Part shown: in pieces, positions 23,759 to 31,381 of the stretch | Position numbering within the stretch: position 1 is the stretch's first letter | Layout of the letters: every line of letters starts with the position of its first letter | Source: Oscillospiraceae bacterium | Lineage (GTDB): Bacteria > Bacillota > Clostridia > Oscillospirales > Acutalibacteraceae | Direction: 5' to 3' | Assembly (NCBI GenBank): GCA_902796905.1 | Contig: CADBQU010000014.1 | Span: 1-32,506, forward strand | DNA: 32,506 nucleotides | Position numbers and translations under genes: made by a program | The notes under the pieces: model-generated | Told to the model about the DNA's origin: nothing | Seen by the model: the letters and a program-made list of their open reading frames with translations, nothing else | Databases searched by the model: none

Positions 23759-23787
23759 TTTACATATCTTAACGATTGTATTATAAT
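23759..23787 (+). promoter_or_regulatory. promoter of the aminotransferase gene
   Basis: TTTACA (23759-23764), 17-bp spacer, TATAAT (23782-23787), with the LysR-type dyad directly upstream at about -45 to -68, a typical activator position. Confidence 0.7.
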
Positions 23788-23855
23788 ATAATTTGCTTGT
23801 GATGTAAATAAGTATAGCAAAAATATTAAAAATAAAAAGCAAAGAGGTATTTATT

Positions 23856-25130
23856 TTGAAATACAGTGAATTAAGTAAAGAAGATTTGCTTAAGGAATTT
23901 AAAAATCAAGAACATAAATTAGCGGAATTTAAAGCCGAAAATTTAAAATTGGATCTTTCAAGAGGAAAGCCTTCGGAGGAACAGTTAAAACTTTCTTTAG
24001 GTCTTTTGGATGCGGTTAATTCTAAAAGCAATACAAAATATGATAATATTAATTGCTTAAACTACGGCGGATTAGACGGATTAAGCCAAATGAAGCAAAT
24101 TTTTGCGGATATGCTTAATACCTCGGCAGATAATATTTTTGCCGGCGGAAACAGCAGTTTAACCATTATGTTTATGGTTTTGAATAATTTGCTTATAAAC
24201 GGCACCCACGGATGCAAACCTTGGGGAGAAGTTAAAGACCGTAAATTTTTATGTCCCGTTCCGGGATATGACAGGCATTTTCAAATGACCGAGCATTTCG
24301 GCTTTAAGCTTATTCCGGTAAAAATGAACAGCGACGGTCCGGATATGGACGAAATAGAAGAGTTAATAAAAAACGATGAATCCGTAAAGGGCGTTTGGTG
24401 CGTGCCTAAATACCAAAATCCTACGGGTATTATATTCAGCGACGAAGTTGTGGAACGTTTTTCAAAATTAAAGCCCAAAGCAAAGGATTTCAGAATTTTT
24501 TGGGATAACGCTTACTGCTTGCATAATTTTAACGGAAACGATAAAGATATACCGGATATTATTTCGCTTTGCAAAGAAAACGGAAATGAAGATATGGTAT
24601 ACGAATTTTGTTCTACCAGCAAAATAACATTTCCGGGCGCGGGCGTTGCGGCATTGGCAACCGGCAAAAATAATTTGCAGGAGTTTAAAACTTACATTAA
24701 ATATGCCACAATAGGACCGGATAAGATAAACCAGTTAAGACATATTAATTATTTTAAAGATATTAACGGCGTAAGAGCGCAAATGAAAAAGCACGCCGCA
24801 ATTTTAAAAGAAAAATTCAATGCGGTTTACGATATTTTGAACAGTGAATTAAAGGATTGCGGAATTGCCGACTGGACCGATGTTGAAGGCGGATATTTCA
24901 TTTCGTTTAACGTTACGGGTTGCTCGGCAAAAGAACTTGTCGGACTTTGCAAAGATATGGGTGTTGTGTTTACACCGGCCGGCGCTACATATCCTTACGG
25001 AATAGACCCTACCGACAGCAACATTCGTTTGGCTCCTTCGTTTGCCACAAAAGAAGATATTAAAACTTCGGTTTCGCTTCTTTGCGCCGCAGCAAAATAT
25101 TTGTCTTTAAAAAAGCTTTTGAATAAATAA
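23856..25130 (+). CDS. Aspartate aminotransferase-family PLP enzyme
   Basis: A 424-residue fold-type I, PLP-dependent aminotransferase of the large-loop aspartate aminotransferase-like family (PF12897 type), which differs from classic AspC. LDLSRGKPS near 30 and NYGGLDGLSQMK near 67 form the N-terminal part, NPTGIIFSDE near 188 is the aspartate-binding turn, WDNAYCLHNF near 215 carries the PLP ring Asp/Tyr, and STSKITFPGAG near 250 contains the Schiff-base lysine. The length is typical. The start is TTG, supported by AGAGGT 7 nt upstream. It probably interconverts aspartate or a related amino acid and its keto acid. It is divergent from lysR and likely controlled by it. Confidence 0.88.
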   Translation: MKYSELSKEDLLKEFKNQEHKLAEFKAENLKLDLSRGKPSEEQLKLSLGLLDAVNSKSNTKYDNINCLNYGGLDGLSQMKQIFADMLNTSADNIFAGGNSSLTIMFMVLNNLLINGTHGCKPWGEVKDRKFLCPVPGYDRHFQMTEHFGFKLIPVKMNSDGPDMDEIEELIKNDESVKGVWCVPKYQNPTGIIFSDEVVERFSKLKPKAKDFRIFWDNAYCLHNFNGNDKDIPDIISLCKENGNEDMVYEFCSTSKITFPGAGVAALATGKNNLQEFKTYIKYATIGPDKINQLRHINYFKDINGVRAQMKKHAAILKEKFNAVYDILNSELKDCGIADWTDVEGGYFISFNVTGCSAKELVGLCKDMGVVFTPAGATYPYGIDPTDSNIRLAPSFATKEDIKTSVSLLCAAAKYLSLKKLLNK

Positions 25131-25185
25131 ACCAAACATAAAAGCAAATAAGAATAATTAAAAATTAAATATTATATTATACATG

Positions 25186-25276
25186 GGGCGGCGAGCCCAA
25201 AGCCCAGAGGGCTTTGCAAAAGCTTTAGCTTTTGCTTAAAACAAAACCAAAGTTTTGTTTTAAGGGCTCGCCGCCC
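25186..25276. repeat. four-way-junction intergenic element 10 (GGCGGC subclass, most regular copy)
   Basis: Outer stem GGGCGGCGAGCCC (25186-25198) pairs with GGGCTCGCCGCCC (25264-25276), 13 bp. Hairpins, no spacers: AAAGCCC/GGGCTTT (25199-25205/25209-25215), GCAAAAGC/GCTTTTGC (25216-25223/25228-25235), TTAAAACAAAAC/GTTTTGTTTTAA (25236-25247/25252-25263). It lies 55 bp after the aminotransferase stop, just before the U32 gene's promoter. Confidence 0.95.
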
Positions 25277-25288
25277 TTGCTTTGCGGT

Positions 25289-25317
25289 TTGCAAAACATA
25301 TTTTTTTATATTATAAT
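25289..25317 (+). promoter_or_regulatory. promoter of the U32 peptidase gene
   Basis: TTGCAA (25289-25294), 17-bp spacer, TATAAT (25312-25317), starting 13 bp after element 10. Confidence 0.75.
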
Positions 25318-25373
25318 GTAATTTGTAAAAATAACAGCTTATAAAATTTTAAGTAGGGTAAGAAGGTGCTTTT

Positions 25374-27527
25374 TTGGAACTTTTAAGTCCCGCAGGAAAT
25401 ATGAACGCTTTAAAAGCGGCTGTAAGATGTAATGCAAACGCGGTATATTTGGGTCTGAATAAATTTAACGCCCGTAAAAATGCAGATAATTTTTCAAATG
25501 AAGAATTTATAAAAGCGGTAAAATATTTAAAGCAAAATAATGTTAAATGCTATGTGGCCGTAAATACGCTTATAAAAAACGAAGAATTTGGCAGTGCGGC
25601 GGAAACCGCGGTTTTTTGTTATAATAACGGTGCCGACGGATTGATTTTGCAGGATGTGGGATTGATAGAGTATTTACATAAAAATTATCCGGAAATACGA
25701 TTGCACGCATCTACACAGCTTTCGGTGCACAATGCTTTGGCTTTGCCCACGCTTTATAATTTGGGAATAAAAAGGGTAGTGCTTGCAAGAGAACTGACTA
25801 AAGAAGAAATTAAAGAAATTTGCGCAAAAGCCAAAGAATATAACATAGAAACCGAAGTTTTTGTACACGGCGCATTATGTATGAGCGTATCGGGACAATG
25901 TCTTATTTCGGCTTCCTTGGGCGGGCGCAGCGCCAACAGGGGCTTATGCGCCGGCACATGCAGATTACCTTTTAAGGCGAAAAGCGGCAACGGTTACGAT
26001 TTAAGTTTAAAAGACCTTTGCCTAATAAAAAAATTAAAGGAATTAAAAGATATAGGGGTTACTTCTTTAAAAATAGAAGGAAGAATGAAAAACGAAGAAT
26101 ATGTAGCCGCCTCTGCTTACAATTATTCTTTAGCTTTAAAAAATACGGAAAAACCCGAAAATACTGTAAAAAATGAGAAAACCGAGAATTTTGATTTAAA
26201 TTTAAGCGAAAAAATATTAAAAAATACTTTTTCGAGATCGGGATTTACACAGGGATTTTTTGAAAATCGAATTAATAAAGATATGTTTGGCATACGAAGC
26301 GAAAGCGATAAAGACGCCACAAAAGAAACGCTTGGTAAAATACATGAGCTTTACAGGAGAGAAAACCAACATTTGCCTTTAAATATTTCAATTTTAATTA
26401 AAAAAGGCGAGTTTTCGGTTAAAGCGGAGTGTATGGGTATAAAAACCCGGGTTTTGGGGAATGCTCCCAAAAAGGCGCAAAACAAACCCGTAACGGAAGA
26501 ATTTTTAAAAGAAAAGTTTTTAAAACTGGGGAACACACCTTTTTATTTAAATGAGTTTAAAGTAAAAACCGAAGAAACCGAAAGCGGTTTTTTTGTGGAT
26601 GATATTAATACGGTAAAAGAACAGGTGATACAAAACATATTAAAAACGGCGGAGAATAATTTACCGGCTCCTTTAAACTTTAATAAAACGGATTTTGAAA
26701 ATAATTTTAAAGCTTTAAAAAACAGTTTAACGAATTTAAATAACAATTATAACAACGGTGCAACACAAGGCGGTTTGATTTTAAATTTTAGAAAATCCGA
26801 AAACTTTAATAAGGAAATTTTAAAAAACAAAGATGTTTTGTTTGTTGCAATGCCTTTAAACGAAATAGAAAAAACCGGAATATTAAAAACCGAAGAAACG
26901 GAATACATAAATAAATTGGCGGTAGCTTTGCCCAGGTTTGAGCCTTCGGAACAAAAAATATTAAACATATTAAAAAGAGCAAAAGAAAAAAACATAAAAA
27001 ATATACTTGCAACAAATATTGCTTTTATAGATATAGCTTTTTCTATGGGATTTTGCGTTTTGGGAGATATAGGGCTGAATGTTTTTAATTCTTTTACTTT
27101 AAATCGGTTTTTAAATAAACTGAAAATTGTAACGCTTTCGGCGGAACTCAGTGAAAAAGAAATTGAAGACATAAAGGGAAATGATTTGGTTTCCGCTTCG
27201 GTTTTTGCTTATGGAAAATTACCGTTAATGTTAAACAGGTGCTGTCCGTTAAAAAAGGGAGAAATAAAAAACAACTGTTTAAACTGCGAGCATAAAATAA
27301 CCGACAGACTGGGAATAAGCTTTCCGGTTTACTGCCAAAACGGCTATACCGAAATATTCAACGCCAAAACCACAAATATAGGAACGGTTAAAAATAAATT
27401 TAATATGCTTTTATTTACCGACGAAACGCAAATGGAAGTTGAAAAAATTACAAACGAATTTTTAAATAAAAGCTTTAATATTACAAATAAAAATACAAAA
27501 TGGCTTTATAAAAACGGAGTGATTTAG
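25374..27527 (+). CDS. U32 family peptidase / tRNA-rRNA hydroxylation-type protein
   Basis: A 717-residue long-form U32 protein. The N-terminal 290 residues form the U32 domain: MELLSPAGNMNALKAAV start, VFVHGALCMSVSGQC near 162 and the cysteine cluster in NRGLCAGTCR near 189, which in this family binds an iron-sulfur cluster. KIEGRMKNEEYV follows near 230. The rest matches the DUF3656-type extension, ending with another Cys-rich patch (RCCPLK, NNCLNCEH) near 625. The best-studied relatives, TrhP and RlhA, hydroxylate tRNA uridine-34 or 23S rRNA cytidine-2501, rather than acting as peptidases. Which target applies here is not readable. The start is TTG with GAAGGTG 6 nt upstream. A slippage-prone A-rich coding sequence is used throughout. 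Confidence 0.85.
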   Translation: MELLSPAGNMNALKAAVRCNANAVYLGLNKFNARKNADNFSNEEFIKAVKYLKQNNVKCYVAVNTLIKNEEFGSAAETAVFCYNNGADGLILQDVGLIEYLHKNYPEIRLHASTQLSVHNALALPTLYNLGIKRVVLARELTKEEIKEICAKAKEYNIETEVFVHGALCMSVSGQCLISASLGGRSANRGLCAGTCRLPFKAKSGNGYDLSLKDLCLIKKLKELKDIGVTSLKIEGRMKNEEYVAASAYNYSLALKNTEKPENTVKNEKTENFDLNLSEKILKNTFSRSGFTQGFFENRINKDMFGIRSESDKDATKETLGKIHELYRRENQHLPLNISILIKKGEFSVKAECMGIKTRVLGNAPKKAQNKPVTEEFLKEKFLKLGNTPFYLNEFKVKTEETESGFFVDDINTVKEQVIQNILKTAENNLPAPLNFNKTDFENNFKALKNSLTNLNNNYNNGATQGGLILNFRKSENFNKEILKNKDVLFVAMPLNEIEKTGILKTEETEYINKLAVALPRFEPSEQKILNILKRAKEKNIKNILATNIAFIDIAFSMGFCVLGDIGLNVFNSFTLNRFLNKLKIVTLSAELSEKEIEDIKGNDLVSASVFAYGKLPLMLNRCCPLKKGEIKNNCLNCEHKITDRLGISFPVYCQNGYTEIFNAKTTNIGTVKNKFNMLLFTDETQMEVEKITNEFLNKSFNITNKNTKWLYKNGVI

Positions 27528-27650
27528 TTTTTTAAATTTTAAATTTTAAATTTTTAATTTTTTATTTTTCTAAATTTAGATTTTAAAATTTTATTTTTTA
27601 TATAATAATTTTTTGTGTAAATTTTTATGTACTTTTTTGTGTAAAATGCT

Positions 27651-27744
27651 CGGCGACGAGCCCCCAAAAAACAATTTTTGTTTTTTGGGCAAAAGCCGAA
27701 TTCTCGGCTTTTGCAAAGCCCAAAGGGCTTTGGGCCCGTCGCCG
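27651..27744. repeat. four-way-junction intergenic element 11 (GGCGGC subclass, reverse order)
   Basis: Outer stem CGGCGACG (27651-27658) pairs with CGTCGCCG (27737-27744), with an inward GCC/GGC extension after one A-C mismatch. Hairpins: CCCAAAAAACAA/TTGTTTTTTGGG (27663-27674/27678-27689), CAAAAGCCGA/TCGGCTTTTG (27690-27699/27704-27713) and CAAAGCCC/GGGCTTTG (27714-27721/27725-27732). The long-medium-short order is the reverse of elements 2, 6, 8 and 10. The rest of the 27528-27878 gap is AT-rich sequence and the ATPase promoter. Confidence 0.92.
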
Positions 27745-27787
27745 CAAAAAGCTTAAATTTTTAAAGAACAATCATAAAAAAATAGAA

Positions 27788-27816
27788 TTGCTTTTTTAAG
27801 CCGAATAGTATACAAT
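27788..27816 (+). promoter_or_regulatory. candidate promoter of the P-type ATPase, overlapped by a dyad
   Basis: TTGCTT (27788-27793), 17-bp spacer, TACAAT (27811-27816). The dyad TATACA-N7-TGTATA (27809-27827) covers the -10 and could be an operator. Confidence 0.55.
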
Positions 27817-27878
27817 ACTACTGTATAGTTTTTATAGAGTATATTTAATTTTAAACTTGATTTTTACGGAGGGTATTT

Positions 27879-30800
27879 ATGATTTGGCACAGTTCCAAAA
27901 TAGAAGATGTTTTGGCAGAGCTTAAAACCGATAAAGATAAGGGATTATCTAACGGCGAAGCTCTTAACAGACTTAATCTTTACGGTCCCAACAAATTAAA
28001 AGGCAAAAAGAAAGCCACTTTCTTTGAAAGATTTATTAATCAAATGAAAGATTTTATGGTATTGATTTTAATTTTTGCCGCCGCCGTTTCTTTAATTACA
28101 ACTATTATAGAACAAAGCGGAGAATGGTTTGAACCTTTAATAATTGTAGGAATTGTTTTATTAAACGCCTTTATAGGGGCGTATCAGGAAAACAAAGCAG
28201 AGGAAAGCCTAAACGCTTTACAAAGTATGGTGGCTCCCAGTGCAAAGGTTATAAGGGACGGAGTTTTAAGAGTAATATCCGCAGCGGATTTGGTGCCCGG
28301 CGATATAATAAGCATTGAAGCGGGGGATTTTATTCCCGCAGACTGCAGAATTATAGAATCGGCAACTTTAAGAAGTGATGAATCTGCGCTTACGGGCGAA
28401 AGCGTACCGGTTGAAAAAATAGACGCAGAGCTTGAAGACATTACTCCTTTGGCGGACCGCACCAATATGCTTTACTCCGGCTGTTCCGTAACCTACGGCA
28501 GAGGAACTGCGGTAGTTACCGGCACGGGTATGCAAAGCGAGGTAGGAAAAATTGCTTCGTTAATAGATAATGCAGGCGATACTATGACGCCTTTAAAGCA
28601 AAAGCTTGCCTCTTTGGGCAAAATTTTGGGCTTTGGCGTTTTAATAATATGCGCTGTGGTTTTTCTTGTAGGTCTTATTTTCCAAAAATCGGATTTGCCG
28701 CTTTTAGACCGCATGATAGAACTGTTTATGACCAGCGTAGCTTTAGCGGTAGCGGCTATACCCGAAGGCTTGCCGGCAATAGTTACGGTTGTTTTGGCTT
28801 TGGGTGTTAACCGTATGGTTAAAAGAAATGCCATTATTAAAAATTTACCGGCTGTTGAAACTTTAGGCTCGGCTTCGGTTATATGTTCGGATAAAACCGG
28901 AACCTTAACACAAAATAAAATGACGGTTAAAGCCTTATATGACGGCAATACCGTAGCCGCCGATAATTTTTCGGATTCGGCTTTAATGCTTTTGCGCTTA
29001 GGCGCTATGTGCACCAACGGAAAGGTATATATAGAAAACGGTAAAGAAGTATCTGTGGGGGATCCTACCGAAACAGGTATAATTTCCGCCACAATGAAAT
29101 ATTGTTTGCAAAATAAAGACGAAATAGAAGCTATATATCCGCGTTTGGCAGAAGCCCCGTTTGATTCCGACCGAAAGCTTATGACCACCGTTAATATGAT
29201 AAACGGAAAACCGTTTGCGGTTACAAAGGGCGCGCCGGATATATTAATGCAAAGATGTACGGCCGGTAATATTAAAGGCGCAAAAAAAGCCTCGGAGGCT
29301 ATGGGTAGAAATGCGCTCAGAGTTATAGCGGTTGCCATAAAACCGTTAGACAGTATTCCCGGCAATCCTTCCCCCGAAATTTTGGAAAACAATTTAACTT
29401 TGGTAGGACTTATAGGTTTAATAGACCCGCCTCGTCCCGAAGCCAAAGAAGCCGTTAAAATTTGCCGCAGAGCGGGAATAAGAACCGTAATGATAACCGG
29501 AGACCATATAACTACGGCTACGGCAATCGCAAAAGAATTAGGGGTTTTAAAAGGCAACGAAAAAGCCGTTACAGGTGCCGAAATAGAAAAATTAACCGAC
29601 GAAGAATTTTCGAATATTATAGAGGATATTTCGGTTTACGCCAGAGTAACGCCGGAAGACAAAATAAGAATAGTAAAACTGTGGCAGAAAAAAGGGCATA
29701 TAGTAGCTATGACCGGCGACGGCGTAAACGACGCTCCGGCGCTTAAAGCCGCAGATATAGGCTGCGCTATGGGCGTTACGGGAACGGACGTTGCTAAGGG
29801 TGCCGCGGATATGACGTTAACCGATGACAATTTTGCAACTATAGTTTCCGCCGTAAAAGAAGGCCGCGGAATTTTTGATAATATAAGAAAAACCGTTCAT
29901 TATTTAATAAGCTGTAATATAGGCGAGGTTTTATCGGTATTTTTGGGAATGATAATTTTTAAAATGCCCATTTTTGCCGCAATACAGCTTTTATGGATAA
30001 ATCTTGTATCGGATACGGCTCCCGCTTTGGCGTTAGGTTTGGAAAACGCCGAATACGATATTATGGAAAGAAAGCCAAGGGCCAAAAACGAAGGAATTTT
30101 TTCGGGCGGACTTGGAATAGATGTTGTTTGGCAGGGAGCGGTTTTTGGAATAATAACGCTTGTTTCTTATGCCGTGGGCTTAAAGCTTATGGGTTCGGGC
30201 GCTGCCGAAACCATGGCGTTTTTAACACTTGCTTTTTCACAAATAATACACGCTTTTGATATAAGAAGCGAACATTCTTTATTTAAAGCCGGATTTTTCT
30301 CCAACAAATTTATGTTGGGTGCCGCAGGAATTTCAACATTTTTAATTTTTATAATAATATTAACTCCGTTAAGAAGCTTATTTAAGTTGGAACTTTTAAC
30401 GGCAACGGAATTTTTGGTAGCAATAGCTTTGGCGTTTGTTCCGTTTATTGCAAGCGAAATTGAAAAGCTTGTAAAATATTTAATTAAAAAGTACAAAAAA
30501 CCCAAAGCCTTTAAAGAAACCGAAAATAACAATGAAAATTCCGCCGAAGCTTTAAAAGAACTTCCGGTTGAAGAAATTAAAGCAGAAGAAAAGGCAACGG
30601 AAAATATAACTAAAGCTCAAGTAGCGGAAACGGAAGAAGCTAAAGAAAACACCATAGAAGATATTTCTTCAGGTAAAGAATTAAAACCGCAAAACATTAA
30701 CGAAATAGAAATTTCTTATGTTGGCAATAAAGCCGAAAACGAAAATTCAAACGTTACCGCCGCAGAGGAATTTAAAGAACAAAAAGAGAAAATCAAAGAA

Positions 30801-31214
30801 GAATTTAAAGAAATTAAAGAGCAAAAGGAAAAAATTAAAGAAGAGTTCAAGGAATTCGAAGAAGAAAAAGAAAAAATAAAAGAAGATATTAAAGAATTTC
30901 AAGAGGAGAAAAAAGCTTTAGAAGAAACGGAAAAAACCAAAACCGAAAAAACGGAAAACGAGGAAAAAGCCGTTGAAAATAAACCTGAAAAAGCTTTAAA
31001 CGCAGATGAAATAAATGCAGCAAACTCCAACAAAACAACCGAAAGGTTTTCGGATAAGGTTTTGCCTAAAGACAATTATCAAATGAGTGCCGAAGAATTT
31101 TACGAAAGATTAAAAGCCGGAACTTTATACGATGATGAAAAAAAGGAACCCGAAAGCAATAAAACAGACGAAACCGCATCCCAAGAAGAAAAACCAAAAG
31201 ACAAAACAGAATAA
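27879..31214 (+). CDS. Calcium-transporting type P-type ATPase with a long charged C-terminal tail
   Basis: An 1111-residue P2A-like cation pump. Residues 1-70 form the cation-ATPase N domain, TGES near 172 marks the actuator domain, PEGLPA near 299 is the M4 ion-binding motif, D338 in CSDKTGTLT is the phosphorylated aspartate, and TGDGVNDAPALK near 612 is the hinge. YLISCNIGEV near 673 (M5, matching Asn/Glu of SERCA) and LLWINLVSDTAPA near 703 (M6) carry the Ca2+ ligands, so both SERCA-type sites look present. Ten membrane segments end near 865. Bacterial relatives stop there at about 880-900 residues; this one continues about 235 residues with Glu/Lys-rich repeats (EFKE, EEKEKIKE) likely to form a coiled coil, then MSAEEFYERLKAG. 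The ATG has GGAGGG 6 nt upstream. Confidence 0.93.
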   Translation: MIWHSSKIEDVLAELKTDKDKGLSNGEALNRLNLYGPNKLKGKKKATFFERFINQMKDFMVLILIFAAAVSLITTIIEQSGEWFEPLIIVGIVLLNAFIGAYQENKAEESLNALQSMVAPSAKVIRDGVLRVISAADLVPGDIISIEAGDFIPADCRIIESATLRSDESALTGESVPVEKIDAELEDITPLADRTNMLYSGCSVTYGRGTAVVTGTGMQSEVGKIASLIDNAGDTMTPLKQKLASLGKILGFGVLIICAVVFLVGLIFQKSDLPLLDRMIELFMTSVALAVAAIPEGLPAIVTVVLALGVNRMVKRNAIIKNLPAVETLGSASVICSDKTGTLTQNKMTVKALYDGNTVAADNFSDSALMLLRLGAMCTNGKVYIENGKEVSVGDPTETGIISATMKYCLQNKDEIEAIYPRLAEAPFDSDRKLMTTVNMINGKPFAVTKGAPDILMQRCTAGNIKGAKKASEAMGRNALRVIAVAIKPLDSIPGNPSPEILENNLTLVGLIGLIDPPRPEAKEAVKICRRAGIRTVMITGDHITTATAIAKELGVLKGNEKAVTGAEIEKLTDEEFSNIIEDISVYARVTPEDKIRIVKLWQKKGHIVAMTGDGVNDAPALKAADIGCAMGVTGTDVAKGAADMTLTDDNFATIVSAVKEGRGIFDNIRKTVHYLISCNIGEVLSVFLGMIIFKMPIFAAIQLLWINLVSDTAPALALGLENAEYDIMERKPRAKNEGIFSGGLGIDVVWQGAVFGIITLVSYAVGLKLMGSGAAETMAFLTLAFSQIIHAFDIRSEHSLFKAGFFSNKFMLGAAGISTFLIFIIILTPLRSLFKLELLTATEFLVAIALAFVPFIASEIEKLVKYLIKKYKKPKAFKETENNNENSAEALKELPVEEIKAEEKATENITKAQVAETEEAKENTIEDISSGKELKPQNINEIEISYVGNKAENENSNVTAAEEFKEQKEKIKEEFKEIKEQKEKIKEEFKEFEEEKEKIKEDIKEFQEEKKALEETEKTKTEKTENEEKAVENKPEKALNADEINAANSNKTTERFSDKVLPKDNYQMSAEEFYERLKAGTLYDDEKKEPESNKTDETASQEEKPKDKTE

Positions 31215-31230
31215 ATAAAAAACAACAAGC

Positions 31231-31273
31231 AAAAAATGCGTTAAACCAAATTTCCGGTTTGACGCATTTTTTT
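31231..31273 (+). terminator. intrinsic terminator of the P-type ATPase gene
   Basis: A 17-bp stem (31231-31247 with 31256-31272) has one G-T wobble, an 8-nt loop and seven T. The A-run on the left arm means it may also stop transcripts from the convergent DUF11 gene. No four-way-junction element occurs in this gap. Confidence 0.85.
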
Positions 31274-31306
31274 ATAAAGTCTAAACAAAAAATATAAAAA
31301 TTTAAG

Positions 31307-31381
31307 CGATACCATTATACTGTTATACCGCTATACCAACTATTATATCGCTATACCGTTATATCCAATACTGTTATACCG
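31307..31381. repeat. degenerate TATACC-type repeat
   Basis: Irregular copies of GCTATACC, CGTTATA and CTGTTATACCG (for example 31319-31330 and 31370-31381) fill the end of the intergenic region and reach the stop codon of the convergent DUF11 gene. It looks like a decayed tandem repeat; no function is visible. Confidence 0.6.

Noticed and set aside
178..27744. The four-way-junction elements as tRNA genes or tRNA-like pseudogenes
   Set aside because: They resemble a cloverleaf in outline, but have no anticodon loop of 7 nt, no T-loop GTTCNANNC, no CCA end, and loops are mostly 3-4 nt. Sequence differs in each stem.
28493..29557. 354-residue antisense ORF inside the P-type ATPase gene
   Set aside because: It is opposite a clear, complete pump gene with family motifs; long open antisense frames arise from its codon pattern, and no promoter or ribosome site supports it.
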